Notes: generated by a model not told the origin, from the letters alone. A stretch of 64,000 nucleotides of DNA from Clostridium weizhouense (GCF_019431045.1 NZ_JAHXPT010000005.1:124001-188000); one strand, 5' to 3'. Positions 1 through 9,139 are shown, numbered from the stretch's first letter. A program made the numbers and translations.

Positions 1-563
1 AACAAATAGAAGAAACTTTAGATTTAGTAAAAAATATCTCTAAACAAACAAAACTTCTATCATTAAATGCAAGTATAGAAGCTTCTAGAGCTGGTGAATC
101 TGGTAAAGGGTTTGTTATAGTTGCAAAAGAAATTAAAAAGTTTTCACAAGAAACAGAAATAGTCTTGCAAAAAACAGAAAATCTTATTAAAGAAATAATA
201 AGAGAATCTAATTCTACTGCTAAACTTATGAATATGGATATAAATGACAGTATAAAAGAATTAAACAATATTAAAAATTCTCAATCTGCTTTAAATAATA
301 TAGCTGAAAACTTAAATAATTTTGAAGAATTTGCAAAAAATTTAAGCAATTTAGTAGAATTACAAAAAAATACAAGTACTGTAGTAAAGAAATCTTTAAA
401 AGATATATCCTTATCTTCTAATAAAATAGAGAATTCTATAAATGATATAGTAAACTATAATATGAAACAAGAAAAAACAGTTCATATATTAAACCAAAAT
501 TCAAAATTATTGAATATAATAACTGACTCTCTAAAAACTTTAATATCAAGATTTAAAATATAA
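1..563 (+). CDS. Methyl-accepting chemotaxis protein, C-terminal part (5' truncated by window)
   Basis: The reading frame is open from base 3, so the gene starts before the window. The first codons encode the conserved hairpin tip of a chemoreceptor signalling domain: [20 protein letters not shown] followed by [15 protein letters not shown]. This tip contacts CheA and CheW at the cytoplasmic receptor array. The usual [11 protein letters not shown] is altered to [11 protein letters not shown]. The rest is the descending coiled coil, rich in Asn, Lys, Ser and Leu heptads, ending at the stop at 561-563. A strong hairpin follows and probably terminates transcription. Ligand specificity cannot be told because the sensor domain is outside the window. 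The family call is secure. Confidence 0.9.
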   Translation, partial: QIEETLDLVKNISKQTKLLSLNASIEASRAGESGKGFVIVAKEIKKFSQETEIVLQKTENLIKEIIRESNSTAKLMNMDINDSIKELNNIKNSQSALNNIAENLNNFEEFAKNLSNLVELQKNTSTVVKKSLKDISLSSNKIENSINDIVNYNMKQEKTVHILNQNSKLLNIITDSLKTLISRFKI

Positions 564-591
564 AATTATGTTATTAATCATATATAAAATC

Positions 592-668
592 AAAATGGAT
601 TATCTCAAACTAAATGTAATATATTTTTTAAATATATACAGATACTTTTCAAGATAATCCATTCTTAT
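592..668. terminator. Bidirectional intrinsic terminator
   Basis: A perfect 12-bp inverted repeat (AATGGATTATCT / AGATAATCCATT) lies at 594-605 and 652-663 between convergent genes, the chemoreceptor on plus and the purine permease on minus. T-rich sequence follows on the plus side. The loop is long (46 nt) and AT-rich, so its efficiency is uncertain. Confidence 0.6.
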
Positions 669-689
669 TAAATATTATATATACTTTAA

Positions 690-2084
690 TTAATCTGGCA
701 TTAATATAAATCTGATAATAAATAATATTGCAAATATGTATAAAAGTTTATGTACTTCTTTTGCTCTACCAGTTGATATTTTCATAATAGGATAAAATAT
801 TATTCCCGCTGCTATTCCATTAGCTATTGAATATGTAAATGGCATTAAGGCTATTGTAAAAAAAGCTGGTACAGCTTCTGTAAAATCCGAAAATTCTATT
901 TCTTTTACTGCACCCATCATTAAAACTCCAACTATTATAAGTGCTGGCGATGTTGCATTTTGTGGTATAACTCCAATTATTCCACTAAAAAATAAAGATA
1001 TTAAAAGCATAATACTTACTACTACATTTGAAAGACCTGTTCTTGCACCTGCTGCTATTCCCGCTGCTGACTCTACTACTGTTGCTAAAGTTGTAGTTCC
1101 AAGCATAGCACCACATGTTGTAGCTACTGCATCTGAAGCTAGTGCTTTTCTAAGTCCTCTTGCTTCCCCATTTTCATCGATCATTCCTGAACTTTGCGCT
1201 GTTCCAACTAATGTACCAATTCCATCAAATAAATCAACTAAGCTTAATGTAATTACAACCATAAATACTGTTAATATTGCTCCTAATATACTATTTCCAT
1301 TATGTGTTAATAGCCCTTTTAAGTCAATTGCAAAGAAAGTTTCTCCAATATGAGGAAGTGAGAATATTTTTGCTCCTTCTAAGCTTGTAACCTCCATAGG
1401 AATTCCTATTATTGTTGTTATAATTATTCCAATTAACATTGATCCCTTAATATTTTTAGCCATTAATATTAGCGATATAACTAATCCTATTAAAGTTAAA
1501 ATTACTGCCTTATTTGTAAAATCACCAAAAGCAACTAAAGTTGCTTGATTTGGAACTATTATCCCACCACTTTTTAATCCTATTAATGATACAAATAATC
1601 CTATTCCTGCTGTAATAGCAAATTTTAAATTCTGAGGTATTGCCATTACTATTTTTTCTCTTAAAGAAGTAAACGTAATTATAATAAATAAAATTCCCGA
1701 AATAAATACAGCTGCTAATCCTTGTTGCCATGTAAATGCCATTTTTAAACATATATTATATGCAAAAAATGCAACAAGCCCAAGCCCTGGTGCTAAAACA
1801 AATGGTAAATTCGCATAAAATGCCATTATAAAAGTACCAACTGCTGCTGCAATGCACACTGAAGCAAAAGCAGATGCTATTATTGGATCTGATGCTATAT
1901 TAAGAACTTCTGCTGCATTCCCCTTTATTCCTTCTACATTCATTCCTCCAATTTTTAATATGTTAGGTATTACTAATAATGCATACGCAAATGTTACAAA
2001 GGTAGTTAGCCCCCCTATAATTTCTGTCTTAATATTAGTACCATTCTCCTTAAGTTTAAATAGTTTTTCTAGTAAATCTTTCAT
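690..2084 (-). CDS. NCS2-family purine (guanine/hypoxanthine-type) permease
   Basis: A 464-residue polytopic membrane protein of the AzgA/PbuG-like branch of the nucleobase-cation symporter-2 family, which takes up purine bases with protons. The N-terminal GGLTTFVTFAYALLVIPNIL and the segment PFVLAPGLGLVAFFAYN match the AzgA-type substrate-site helices; the family form of the latter is APGMGLNAFF. Length is normal for this branch. The ATG follows a GGAGGCAAATAACT site. The gene is preceded by a guanine-class riboswitch and its terminator, so expression should fall when guanine or hypoxanthine is plentiful. That independently supports a purine substrate. The exact base transported (guanine, hypoxanthine or adenine) is not determined by sequence alone. 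Confidence 0.9.
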   Translation of the reverse strand: MKDLLEKLFKLKENGTNIKTEIIGGLTTFVTFAYALLVIPNILKIGGMNVEGIKGNAAEVLNIASDPIIASAFASVCIAAAVGTFIMAFYANLPFVLAPGLGLVAFFAYNICLKMAFTWQQGLAAVFISGILFIIITFTSLREKIVMAIPQNLKFAITAGIGLFVSLIGLKSGGIIVPNQATLVAFGDFTNKAVILTLIGLVISLILMAKNIKGSMLIGIIITTIIGIPMEVTSLEGAKIFSLPHIGETFFAIDLKGLLTHNGNSILGAILTVFMVVITLSLVDLFDGIGTLVGTAQSSGMIDENGEARGLRKALASDAVATTCGAMLGTTTLATVVESAAGIAAGARTGLSNVVVSIMLLISLFFSGIIGVIPQNATSPALIIVGVLMMGAVKEIEFSDFTEAVPAFFTIALMPFTYSIANGIAAGIIFYPIMKISTGRAKEVHKLLYIFAILFIIRFILMPD

Positions 2085-2128
2085 TAGTTATTTGCCTCCA
2101 GTGTAATTTATTATGTTATTTTTTTGCA

Positions 2129-2172
2129 TAAAAATACTAGCATATAGTTTAGGTAAACCAAATGCTAGTATT
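2129..2172 (-). terminator. Riboswitch-controlled terminator upstream of the purine permease
   Basis: On the minus strand, ATACTAGCAT and ATGCTAGTAT form a perfect 10-bp stem followed at once by TTTTT. The loop contains TTTACC, which can pair with GGTAAA at the 3' edge of riboswitch helix P1 (around 2186-2193). Ligand-stabilised P1 would free the terminator; unliganded RNA could form the antiterminator. This is the architecture of an OFF switch. Confidence 0.8.
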
Positions 2173-2190
2173 CATATACTAATGTGATTT

Positions 2191-2258
2191 ACCCATAGCG
2201 AGAATATTTAAGGTTATCTCGTAGAAACATCTGAACCATATTATCAGAAATATATGGG
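2191..2258 (-). promoter_or_regulatory. Purine riboswitch aptamer, guanine class
   Basis: Read on the minus strand, the element opens with P1 ACCCATA and closes with TATGGGT. It contains the hallmark ATATGGTTCAGATGTTTCTAC segment, in which ATATGG and TTTCTAC match the conserved J1/2-P2 and J2/3 cores. The second arm carries CCTTAAATATT before the return strand. At the ligand-pairing position the 3' segment reads CGCTATG, that is C followed by TATG, as in guanine aptamers; adenine aptamers have T. It lies about 105-175 nt upstream of the NCS2 permease start with a terminator between. Guanine or hypoxanthine is the expected ligand. Confidence 0.92.
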
Positions 2259-2363
2259 TTTTACTATTTTATATTTTTATATAATACTATATATAGTATA
2301 GGTTGTACAGTATTTAAACTTAAAACTCTGTTTTATATTAAATTACTCTATTTTGTTTTTTAA

Positions 2364-4427
2364 TTAAATTTTAAATACATCAATATTTTTAGATACTTCT
2401 TCTGACATATACTGTAATTCTTGAACACTATTATTTACATTTTCAAATGAAGATTGTTGTTCATTTACAGATGCAGTTACTTCTTCAGTTATACCTGCTA
2501 TTTGTTGAGTTGAATCTGTAACTTCTAAAATTGCAGATAATCCTTTTGTTTTCTTATCATTTACTATATTGATATCATTTGATATTTCAGTTGTAGTTTT
2601 AACCATCTTATTTAAAACTTTTTGTATTTCTATAAAAGCATTTTGCATAAGCTCAAATGCTTTGTTTTCTTGATTACTTATTTCTTCTGTATTATTTAAA
2701 GTACTTCTAGTTGTATTAACTAAAGAATTAATATTTTCTATAATTGAAAAAATATTTTCTGTAGCTTGTTGTGTTTCATTGGATAAATTTTTTATTTCAT
2801 TTGAAACAACTGCAAATCCTTTTCCTGCTTCTCCTGCCCTTGCTGCTTCAATTGCTGCATTCAGTGATAAAAGATTAGTTTGTTTTGCAATATTACTAAT
2901 AAGTTCTAAAAAGTTAGATATATTATTTATTTCATCAAATAACTTTTTCATAATATTTTTTAATTCATTAAAACTATAAATTGATTCTTGTTTTAAATCA
3001 ACTAAAGAAGATACCTTTTTTTCATTTTCATTAAGTGAATTTATTACTTCGTTATTTTGAATAATCATAGACTTGTTCTTTTCTTCAAGATTATTTATCG
3101 CATTATCTAAATCTAAAGTTTGTATTCTACACTCTTCTACCTGTTGAGCTACATTACATATTTTATCAGATATACCGTTCATCGCTTGAGTTATTTCAAT
3201 ATTTGAAGCTGAAACATCTTCACTAATTACAAATAATTTTTGTGATTGTTCATTAACAATAACTACAGAATCATGAACATTTCCTATTATAGTTGATAAT
3301 TTTTTAGTAGTTGAATTAATTTTATCAGCTAATTGTTCTGTTTCATCTCCTGTACAAATATCTTTAATTCTAACACTCAAATCTCCATTTGAAACAACAT
3401 CCATATGCCCTGTTAATTTTTTTATAGGATTAGTAAACTTCTTTGATAAATAATAAGTAATTATTAATGATATTATTAGTACTACTATTAATATAATTTT
3501 AGCATAATTAGAAGCTATTTTTACTGGAGCAGACATATCTTTTATATATCCTGCTGAATAAACATGCCAACCAACACTTGAAATTGTTGTACTTAAAGCA
3601 ATTTTATCTTCTCCTTCATATTTATAACTAATTGTATTAATTTCATTAGTTTTTTGGTTTAAATTATTATCTAAATCATATAATATTGTTCTATTTCCAA
3701 TTAACTCTTTATCTTTATCGTATATAATATTTCCATTTGAGTCCGTTAAAAACACATTATATCTTCCATTGTTGTATTCACTTAATATAGGTTTATATAC
3801 ATCTGCAATAATATCCCTACATATTAATCCATTAAAATTACCATTTTCATCATACATTCTTCTAGCTATAACATTAATACAATTTCCTGTTTCATTTGAT
3901 TTAATTATATCGGAAATATATGTATCCTCTCCATTTTTTATGTTGATAAAATAGTCTCTACTTGATACATCTAATAATAATCCTTTTTCATTTGCAGCAG
4001 CAATGATTATCCCATCTTTATTGATTAAATATTCATTTTCAATATGGGTATCTTTAATATTTTTTATGAATATATTATTTAATGTATTTTGAAGATTAAC
4101 TAAATCATCCTTTCTATTTTTTAGCTCATTTATATCAACTTTAGCAAAATCAATAAACTTTTTATCATAAAGATATCCGTTAAGTTCTACCGATTCACTC
4201 TTTAATAAATAATCAATTGATGTTGACATTCCTCTTACTTGTGATTCAAAATTAGCTAATATTTGTTTATATTGTTTATTTTCCATAAACTTTAAAATTA
4301 TACTATTAGTAATTATTGAACTAATTATTAATATAGCTCCAACAATGACCATAAATTTACTTTCAACTGACTTAAATATTGCTTTCTTCTTAAAATTATT
4401 TTTATTCTTTTGCTTAAATAAACCCAT
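2364..4427 (-). CDS. Methyl-accepting chemotaxis protein with dCache sensor
   Basis: A 687-residue chemoreceptor. A transmembrane helix lies near residues 25-45. An extracytoplasmic dCache-type domain follows (about 50-310), with the family's [15 protein letters not shown] and DVSSRDYF strings. A second membrane helix is near 315-335, then a HAMP domain ([18 protein letters not shown]), then the signalling hairpin with [20 protein letters not shown] start at the second in-frame ATG because AAAGGAG sits six bases before it; the upstream ATG at 4457 has no such site and would add ten residues. dCache receptors often sense amino acids or other small metabolites, but the ligand cannot be read here. 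It appears monocistronic. Confidence 0.93.
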   Translation of the reverse strand: MGLFKQKNKNNFKKKAIFKSVESKFMVIVGAILIISSIITNSIILKFMENKQYKQILANFESQVRGMSTSIDYLLKSESVELNGYLYDKKFIDFAKVDINELKNRKDDLVNLQNTLNNIFIKNIKDTHIENEYLINKDGIIIAAANEKGLLLDVSSRDYFINIKNGEDTYISDIIKSNETGNCINVIARRMYDENGNFNGLICRDIIADVYKPILSEYNNGRYNVFLTDSNGNIIYDKDKELIGNRTILYDLDNNLNQKTNEINTISYKYEGEDKIALSTTISSVGWHVYSAGYIKDMSAPVKIASNYAKIILIVVLIISLIITYYLSKKFTNPIKKLTGHMDVVSNGDLSVRIKDICTGDETEQLADKINSTTKKLSTIIGNVHDSVVIVNEQSQKLFVISEDVSASNIEITQAMNGISDKICNVAQQVEECRIQTLDLDNAINNLEEKNKSMIIQNNEVINSLNENEKKVSSLVDLKQESIYSFNELKNIMKKLFDEINNISNFLELISNIAKQTNLLSLNAAIEAARAGEAGKGFAVVSNEIKNLSNETQQATENIFSIIENINSLVNTTRSTLNNTEEISNQENKAFELMQNAFIEIQKVLNKMVKTTTEISNDINIVNDKKTKGLSAILEVTDSTQQIAGITEEVTASVNEQQSSFENVNNSVQELQYMSEEVSKNIDVFKI

Positions 4428-4661
4428 TCTCGACTCCTTTATATATATTTTCCACATAATTCATTAACGTTCTATACTTTACTATTTAGAGGTTATCATG
4501 TAAATTTGTATTTATTTTATATTTAACATATTTTTTATAGTTTTCTTAATAATTCATTGATTTTATTATGTTTTTATAAACATTATGCTTATATTTAAAC
4601 GTTTTGTCTTTTTTAATCAATAATTTACTTGAATAAATTTCAAATGTATCAATACATTTGA

Positions 4662-4724
4662 AAAAAATCACCCCGCTAAGTAGATACTATGATAGCTTTT
4701 TAAGCTATACTACTTAGCGGGGTT
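4662..4724 (-). terminator. Strong terminator at the end of the dga-like operon
   Basis: A perfect 14-bp GC-containing stem (ACCCCGCTAAGTAG / CTACTTAGCGGGGT, 4670-4683 with 4710-4723) is followed on the minus strand by GATTTTTTTC. A second perfect hairpin, 11-bp arms with a 2-nt loop at 4639-4662, lies immediately beyond it. Together they look like a tandem stop after the nine-gene operon. Confidence 0.85.
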
Positions 4725-4784
4725 CTAAAGTTAACTTACTTTTTAAATAAAATAAAAATTTATATTAAGTTTTTTAGTAAGCTT

Positions 4785-5534
4785 TTAAACTAATTCTTTT
4801 ATAATTTCGTAAATTTGCTTTACATCTTCAACTCTTGTTTTTCCTGTTTCTTTGTCAATTATTGAATTGTAAACATGAGGCATTACTCTCTTACACCCAG
4901 CATCTAAACAAACTTTTAATATTTCTTTAAAGTTATTTAAATCAATTCCTCCTGTTGGTTCTAATGATGGTAAATCATGTTTTGCACAAGCCTTTGCCAC
5001 TACTTTTAACTCCTCTATACTTTTTAATCCACCCATTGGAAAGAATTTAACTGCATGAACACCCATATCTTTTAACATTAATACAGCTGTTTCAACATCT
5101 ACTATAGCTGCTTCTCCATTTTGACTTACTGGACCTGTTGAAATTTTAACTTTCCCTACTATTCCAGTTGGTGATATAAGTGAATTAACCATTGTATTTT
5201 TAGCATTGTTTGCCCTAAGCATTCCCACAGCTACTGGAGCTCCTGTAAAAACTTCATTAACATGTCCAGCATCTGTTGCTGCAGCTATTTTAGCAGCTTT
5301 TTCCCATTGCATTGGATCTCCTGCCCCAAGCCCTACTGAAACTGTTGGTATTTCTTTAAGCCATTTATTTACTTCTACTATGCCTTCTTCTGCATTATTA
5401 AATTGTTTTGAAAGTACTCCAACTGCTACATGTCCATCAATTGCTTGTACTATCTCTTTAGCATTATCTATATCCTTTGCTAAAACATTTATTGCTACTT
5501 TACCATTATAAAAATTAATTTTTTGTCCTGCCAT
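4785..5534 (-). CDS. dgaF: DgaF-like KDGP/KDPG aldolase
   Basis: A 249-residue TIM-barrel aldolase resembling DgaF of the Salmonella D-glucosaminate pathway, which splits 2-keto-3-deoxygluconate 6-phosphate into pyruvate and glyceraldehyde 3-phosphate. Visible landmarks are VGLGAGDPMQWEKAA, GVHAVKFFPMGGLKS with a barrel lysine suited to Schiff-base formation, and LEPTGGIDLNNFKEIL. It begins two bases after the ammonia-lyase stop, with GAGGAGAAATAGAT before the ATG, and is the last gene of the operon before a strong terminator. Pairing with DgaE is the main support for the substrate; other 2-keto-3-deoxy acid phosphates remain possible. Confidence 0.88.
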   Translation of the reverse strand: MAGQKINFYNGKVAINVLAKDIDNAKEIVQAIDGHVAVGVLSKQFNNAEEGIVEVNKWLKEIPTVSVGLGAGDPMQWEKAAKIAAATDAGHVNEVFTGAPVAVGMLRANNAKNTMVNSLISPTGIVGKVKISTGPVSQNGEAAIVDVETAVLMLKDMGVHAVKFFPMGGLKSIEELKVVAKACAKHDLPSLEPTGGIDLNNFKEILKVCLDAGCKRVMPHVYNSIIDKETGKTRVEDVKQIYEIIKELV

Positions 5535-5536
5535 AT

Positions 5537-6646
5537 CTATTTCTCCTCTACTATTTCTTTTAATTTTTTTACAATTATTTCTTTATCACCATCTATCATA
5601 GGTCTAGGATCAAATGTTATATATCCTAAATTTACTTTGTGCTTTCTTCCATGAATTGATGGATTTCCTTCATTAAGCATTTTCATCACTTTAGACGCAT
5701 TTATTCCTAATATTTCTTCTTTAACTTTAACTTCTGCTCTATAGATTATTCGCCCAGCCTCATCTACAGTAACCTGTGCTTCAAGCCCATTAATATTATT
5801 TATTTCTTTAACTAAATAATTAACTATTTCTTTTTGAGATTCTAATTCTCTTTCCTTATCTTTATTTACATAAATCTCCAAAGCCTTAAGTAATCCCATT
5901 ATATTTTCTTTTCCCACCTTCATGGCTCTACCTATGCCTTTATACTGAGCTTTTGCATAAGCAATATACTCTTTTTTCCCAGTAACAAAACCTGAGGTTG
6001 TTGCTTCTATAGCTTTAGCTCCACTGTATACTACTAAATCTGCTCCTAATTTATAATATTTTGTTATATCCTCTTCTGCTGCAGCATCCACTAATATAGG
6101 TAAATTATTTTTATGAGCTATTTCTATCATCTCATTTAAAGTTACCATTGATTTTTGAACACAGTGATGAGATTTTACGTACATAAGTGCTACTGTATTT
6201 TCATTTATAGCTTCCTCGATATGTTCTTTAAATACTTGATTAGAGTAACCAACTTCTACCGGTTTCCCTCCTCCAAGTCTGATCATGGTCGTTATAGGTG
6301 CTCCATAATTTACAGCATGTCCTTTTTGAATTATAACTTCATTTTTTAATCCAGTAGTATCTGGAAGTTTTTCTATTAATGAAAGTTTTCCTTTAGTTAT
6401 TAAACCTGCTATAGATAAAGCTATTGCTGCTGATGCAGATGATGTTACACAAGAATCTTCTGCTTTTGTATAACTTGATATTATTTTTCCAGCTTTATCA
6501 ATCAAAGAATCAATTACAACATAATTTTGACCTCCATTTTTTGTAGCTTCTGCTACTTCATCACTTAATGTAGATACTCCCAATGCTGTCATTCTTCCTG
6601 ACGCATTTATTACTCTTTTTAATCCTATATCTTCATAACAGTTCAT
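5537..6646 (-). CDS. dgaE: DgaE-like PLP-dependent ammonia-lyase
   Basis: A 369-residue fold-type I PLP enzyme of the selenocysteine synthase (SelA)-like group. DgaE converts D-glucosaminate 6-phosphate to 2-keto-3-deoxygluconate 6-phosphate and ammonia. The PLP lysine lies in VVYSGAKAIEATTSGFVTGK, and VDAAAEED supplies the cofactor-binding Asp. The C-terminal small domain ends GNPSIHGRKHKVNLGYITFDP. I start at ATG 6646: GAAGGTG is six bases upstream, whereas the longer frame needs the GTG that forms part of that site. It is translationally close to dgaF. Known family members act on phosphorylated amino-sugar acids, so the operon's substrate should become such a compound. Confidence 0.88.
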   Translation of the reverse strand: MNCYEDIGLKRVINASGRMTALGVSTLSDEVAEATKNGGQNYVVIDSLIDKAGKIISSYTKAEDSCVTSSASAAIALSIAGLITKGKLSLIEKLPDTTGLKNEVIIQKGHAVNYGAPITTMIRLGGGKPVEVGYSNQVFKEHIEEAINENTVALMYVKSHHCVQKSMVTLNEMIEIAHKNNLPILVDAAAEEDITKYYKLGADLVVYSGAKAIEATTSGFVTGKKEYIAYAKAQYKGIGRAMKVGKENIMGLLKALEIYVNKDKERELESQKEIVNYLVKEINNINGLEAQVTVDEAGRIIYRAEVKVKEEILGINASKVMKMLNEGNPSIHGRKHKVNLGYITFDPRPMIDGDKEIIVKKLKEIVEEK

Positions 6647-6667
6647 AAATTTCACCTTCTTCTAATA

Positions 6668-7312
6668 TTATAAGAACAATCCACCTGCTAGCATTGCACC
6701 AATTATTGCTCCACCTGCTATTGGTCTTTCAAATTTATAAAATATAGCTCCTCCAACAAATGCTCCTATTCCCGTAGGTATTGAATATTGTATGGCTGAA
6801 AGAATTATTAATGGCCCTAAATATCGTCCAGTAGCATTACCTGCTCCCATCATAATCCCTGTTCCACCCGCTGCTATTCCATTTGGCATTATTTTTCTTA
6901 TTATTATTATTAAAGCTCCAATTACTAATCCAATTACTAAACCTGTTGCTAATGCTAATGGAAAACTATTAATTGGACTTTCAACACCTGCGGCTAACAT
7001 CATAGCTGGTATACCAATACCAACACCTGTTAAAAGTGATCCCCCTATATCTAAAATTCCAACCAATGGTCCTTCAAGTATTCTAGCCAACAAAAAACCT
7101 GTAGCAAAACCTGCTGCTGCTGCATAATCTCCACCATTTAAGCCCTCATCTAACATTTGAACTACAAATATTTCATTAAATGCCCCAGTATGATGTATAA
7201 CATACATATGAGTTCCTGCAAATATAGCTGCACATGCTATACCAACTATTAAAGGGAACGAAAGATCTTTAAGTAAAAATAATAATAATTTATCTTTTTT
7301 CTTATTTTCCAT
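6668..7312 (-). CDS. DUF4310-family membrane protein
   Basis: A 214-residue, very hydrophobic Gly/Ala-rich protein with about five or six membrane segments and no signal peptide. It matches the family annotated as DUF4310, which is found together with DUF4311, DUF4312 and SFCGS proteins in sugar-catabolic operons. Features include the cytoplasmic start MENKKKDKLLLFLLKDLSFP, an IHHTGAFNEIFVVQML segment, and repeated GIGIPAMMLAAG and GTGIMMGAGNATG glycine motifs reminiscent of transporter pore loops. A transport role is inference from membrane topology and operon position; no biochemical function is known to me. It lies 28 bases after DUF4311 with its own GGAGAG site. Confidence 0.85.
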   Translation of the reverse strand: MENKKKDKLLLFLLKDLSFPLIVGIACAAIFAGTHMYVIHHTGAFNEIFVVQMLDEGLNGGDYAAAAGFATGFLLARILEGPLVGILDIGGSLLTGVGIGIPAMMLAAGVESPINSFPLALATGLVIGLVIGALIIIIRKIMPNGIAAGGTGIMMGAGNATGRYLGPLIILSAIQYSIPTGIGAFVGGAIFYKFERPIAGGAIIGAMLAGGLFL

Positions 7313-7340
7313 AATAAATTCTCTCCTTTACTTTTTAATA

Positions 7341-8063
7341 TTAAAATGGTAAACCTAATTTCTTAGTAAATCCTCTAAAATAAGCTATCGCTAAGAACAT
7401 TATTACAACTATTACTATTAACACTTGAGATGTTCTATTCTTATATCCATTTTCTTCAACAGTTTGACCAACTAATATACCTAATACAATTCCCGGAGTA
7501 CCATTTCCAGTAACCATATGCGATACTCCACCTAATATAGTAGCCCATATTCCTGTAGTTTTTCCTGAATCTAATGCTGCTAACCAAAATATCGCTGGCA
7601 TTATTGGATTTATCATTAAATTAGCTGCTGGCGTTAATACTTCTTTAGCTATTGTTGATAATTTCATAGGTATTATTGATGATATAGTATTTAATAATGT
7701 TACAACTAGTGCTCCTACACCTGCTCCAGCAAACATCATTTTTTTAGGATTATGTAATGTTTCTTCTATGTTTTTATTTTTTAATAACAATATAGCTGCC
7801 GAAAAATTAGGTATTATTCTATGAAATACATCTTGAGTTAATGCTCCTGATGCTACTGTTGATGCAGCAGAATTAAATAAAAAACCTAGTCCAAATGAAA
7901 AATGTGCTATAGGATCTCCATTACATGCATTTAATTCTCCTAAGGTTCTAAATGCTCCTAATCCTTGTGACTCTGGTGCATGGAACATTCTTGCTGCTCC
8001 TGCTGTTATAGCTGCTCCACCCAATGTCCCAATAATAAGCGATTTAATAATTATCAAAAACAT
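7341..8063 (-). CDS. DUF4311-family membrane protein
   Basis: A 240-residue polytopic membrane protein of the DUF4311 family, the probable partner of the DUF4310 protein next to it. It has about six hydrophobic segments, a conserved N-terminal GTLGGAAITAGAARMFHAP region and SQGLGAFRTLGELNACNGDP, which looks like a family signature in a loop, and late GGVSHMVTGNGTPGIVLGILVGQTV-type glycine stretches read in short pieces. The ATG follows GGGAGGGATTAAT. Together the two membrane proteins could make a heteromeric channel or carrier. No PTS IIC signature, ATPase or binding protein is present in the operon. Confidence 0.85.
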   Translation of the reverse strand: MFLIIIKSLIIGTLGGAAITAGAARMFHAPESQGLGAFRTLGELNACNGDPIAHFSFGLGFLFNSAASTVASGALTQDVFHRIIPNFSAAILLLKNKNIEETLHNPKKMMFAGAGVGALVVTLLNTISSIIPMKLSTIAKEVLTPAANLMINPIMPAIFWLAALDSGKTTGIWATILGGVSHMVTGNGTPGIVLGILVGQTVEENGYKNRTSQVLIVIVVIMFLAIAYFRGFTKKLGLPF

Positions 8064-8078
8064 ATTAATCCCTCCCGA

Positions 8079-8366
8079 TTAAAAATCTACATATTTTACA
8101 TTTATTCTAATTGTTGCTCTTACTTTAACTTCTTCCTTTTCTCTTGGCATAAATATGAACATAAATTTTTCTTTTATTTTTTTTGATTTAAATTCTTCTA
8201 TAAAAACATCTATTGGTTCCATGTGTATCACTATACCGTTTACATGATTGTATACTTCTTTTCTTAATATTGAGAATATCTTACCCATTGCATCCGCTTT
8301 ACTCTTACCTTTACTTGATAAAGTTATATCAATTTCTTTCTGAAACATAACACTTTTGGTTTCCAT
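8079..8366 (-). CDS. DUF4312-family small protein
   Basis: A 95-residue soluble protein of the DUF4312 family. It shows alternating beta-strand-like segments (VMFQKEIDITLSSKGKSKAD, IVIHMEPIDVFIEEF, KVRATIRINVKYVDF) and no membrane segment. I use ATG 8366, which has AGAGG about ten bases upstream. The longer frame would start at 8384 inside the SFCGS stop region and add six residues. It probably works with the DUF4310 and DUF4311 membrane proteins because these families co-occur in the same order. Function is unknown. Confidence 0.82.
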   Translation of the reverse strand: METKSVMFQKEIDITLSSKGKSKADAMGKIFSILRKEVYNHVNGIVIHMEPIDVFIEEFKSKKIKEKFMFIFMPREKEEVKVRATIRINVKYVDF

Positions 8367-8373
8367 AACTTTT

Positions 8374-8739
8374 CTACCTCTCATTTAAATCTATATATGC
8401 TTTTACCAATTTTTCTCCTAGTTCTTCTACATCCATAAATCCAAACCCTAATACAGTATTTCCTTCTTTTAAAGCTGTTACTCCTGCTTCTACTGAACGT
8501 AAATGATGTTTTGCCTTATATCCATATTTATTTGCTGCCATCAAAGCTCCTGCTCCACCAGATCCACAAAAACTTATTCCTATAGTAGCATTATTTTCCT
8601 TCATAGCATCACCAAGCTTCATGTCTGCCGCCATCCCTGGTATAACTATAGCTTTTCCACCTGCTTTTTCTACTCCAGCTGCTACTTTTTGACCTTTTCC
8701 TAATCTGTGACCAATTACTACTACAACTTGATTTTTCAT
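8374..8739 (-). CDS. SFCGS-family glycine-rich protein, RpiB/LacAB-like motif
   Basis: A 121-residue soluble protein carrying the diagnostic GISFCGSGGAGALMAANK. It opens with a beta strand and glycine loop, VVVVIGHRLGKGQKVAAG. The centre resembles the active site of ribose-5-phosphate isomerase B and galactose-6-phosphate isomerase (CGTGxG...AANK...A), and the later SVEAG...EGNTVLGFGF matches their Arg/Asn-Val-Leu region in layout. That relationship is my reading and untested. It may therefore be an isomerase-like or sugar-phosphate-binding subunit rather than a carrier part. GGAGGAG precedes the ATG and the stop overlaps the extended DUF4312 frame. Confidence 0.85.
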   Translation of the reverse strand: MKNQVVVVIGHRLGKGQKVAAGVEKAGGKAIVIPGMAADMKLGDAMKENNATIGISFCGSGGAGALMAANKYGYKAKHHLRSVEAGVTALKEGNTVLGFGFMDVEELGEKLVKAYIDLNER

Positions 8740-8785
8740 TATAAACTCCTCCTTAAAATTATTAATTATTTATAGTTTTATTTTC

Positions 8786-9139
8786 TTATAAATTTTGTTT
8801 TGCAACTTGTATATGTATTGATACTAAATAAATCTCTGATAGATTTTGTTCTCTTCCATATCGAGTAAATATATCTGAAAAAAGCTCTATAGCTATTTTT
8901 ATTGCGTCTTCTGATAATTCACTCACCATATCTTCTCCTAATACATCTACAAACTCATTATTCTTAGCTCTATCTATAAAACTAATAATATGATTCCAAA
9001 AACTTATAGCAAAATGATCTTCAAAATTTATATTATATTTTACTAAGACACTATTAACATGTTCTATATCTTTTTCTATATCTTTTAATTTATTTCCATC
9101 TATTTTAAGATTATTTTTTATTAAATTTAAGTATTCCAC
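8786..9139 (-). CDS. Single-PRD-domain protein
   Basis: A 117-residue protein that is essentially one PTS regulation domain: NINFEDHFAISFWNHIISFIDRA with conserved His residues, and EIYLVSIHIQVAK at the end. PRDs are phosphorylated on His by HPr or EIIB proteins to tune transcription factors. Here the domain stands alone without a DNA- or RNA-binding part, so it may titrate or partner the large regulator at the head of the operon. I choose GTG 9139, eight bases after AGGAGG. The longer frame from 9166 begins within the amidohydrolase coding sequence and lacks a site; the stop of that gene overlaps this start by 29 bases. Confidence 0.78.
   Translation of the reverse strand: MEYLNLIKNNLKIDGNKLKDIEKDIEHVNSVLVKYNINFEDHFAISFWNHIISFIDRAKNNEFVDVLGEDMVSELSEDAIKIAIELFSDIFTRYGREQNLSEIYLVSIHIQVAKQNL

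Noticed and set aside
2259..2340. Promoter for the guanine riboswitch transcript
   Set aside because: TATACT and TATTAT boxes exist, but no -35 element at 16-18 bp is convincing in this very AT-rich stretch, so I list none.
6792..7127. Plus-strand 111-codon frame opposite the DUF4310 gene
   Set aside because: A Pro/Ala/Ile-rich mirror of a Gly/Ala-rich membrane protein; no ribosome site and no family resemblance.
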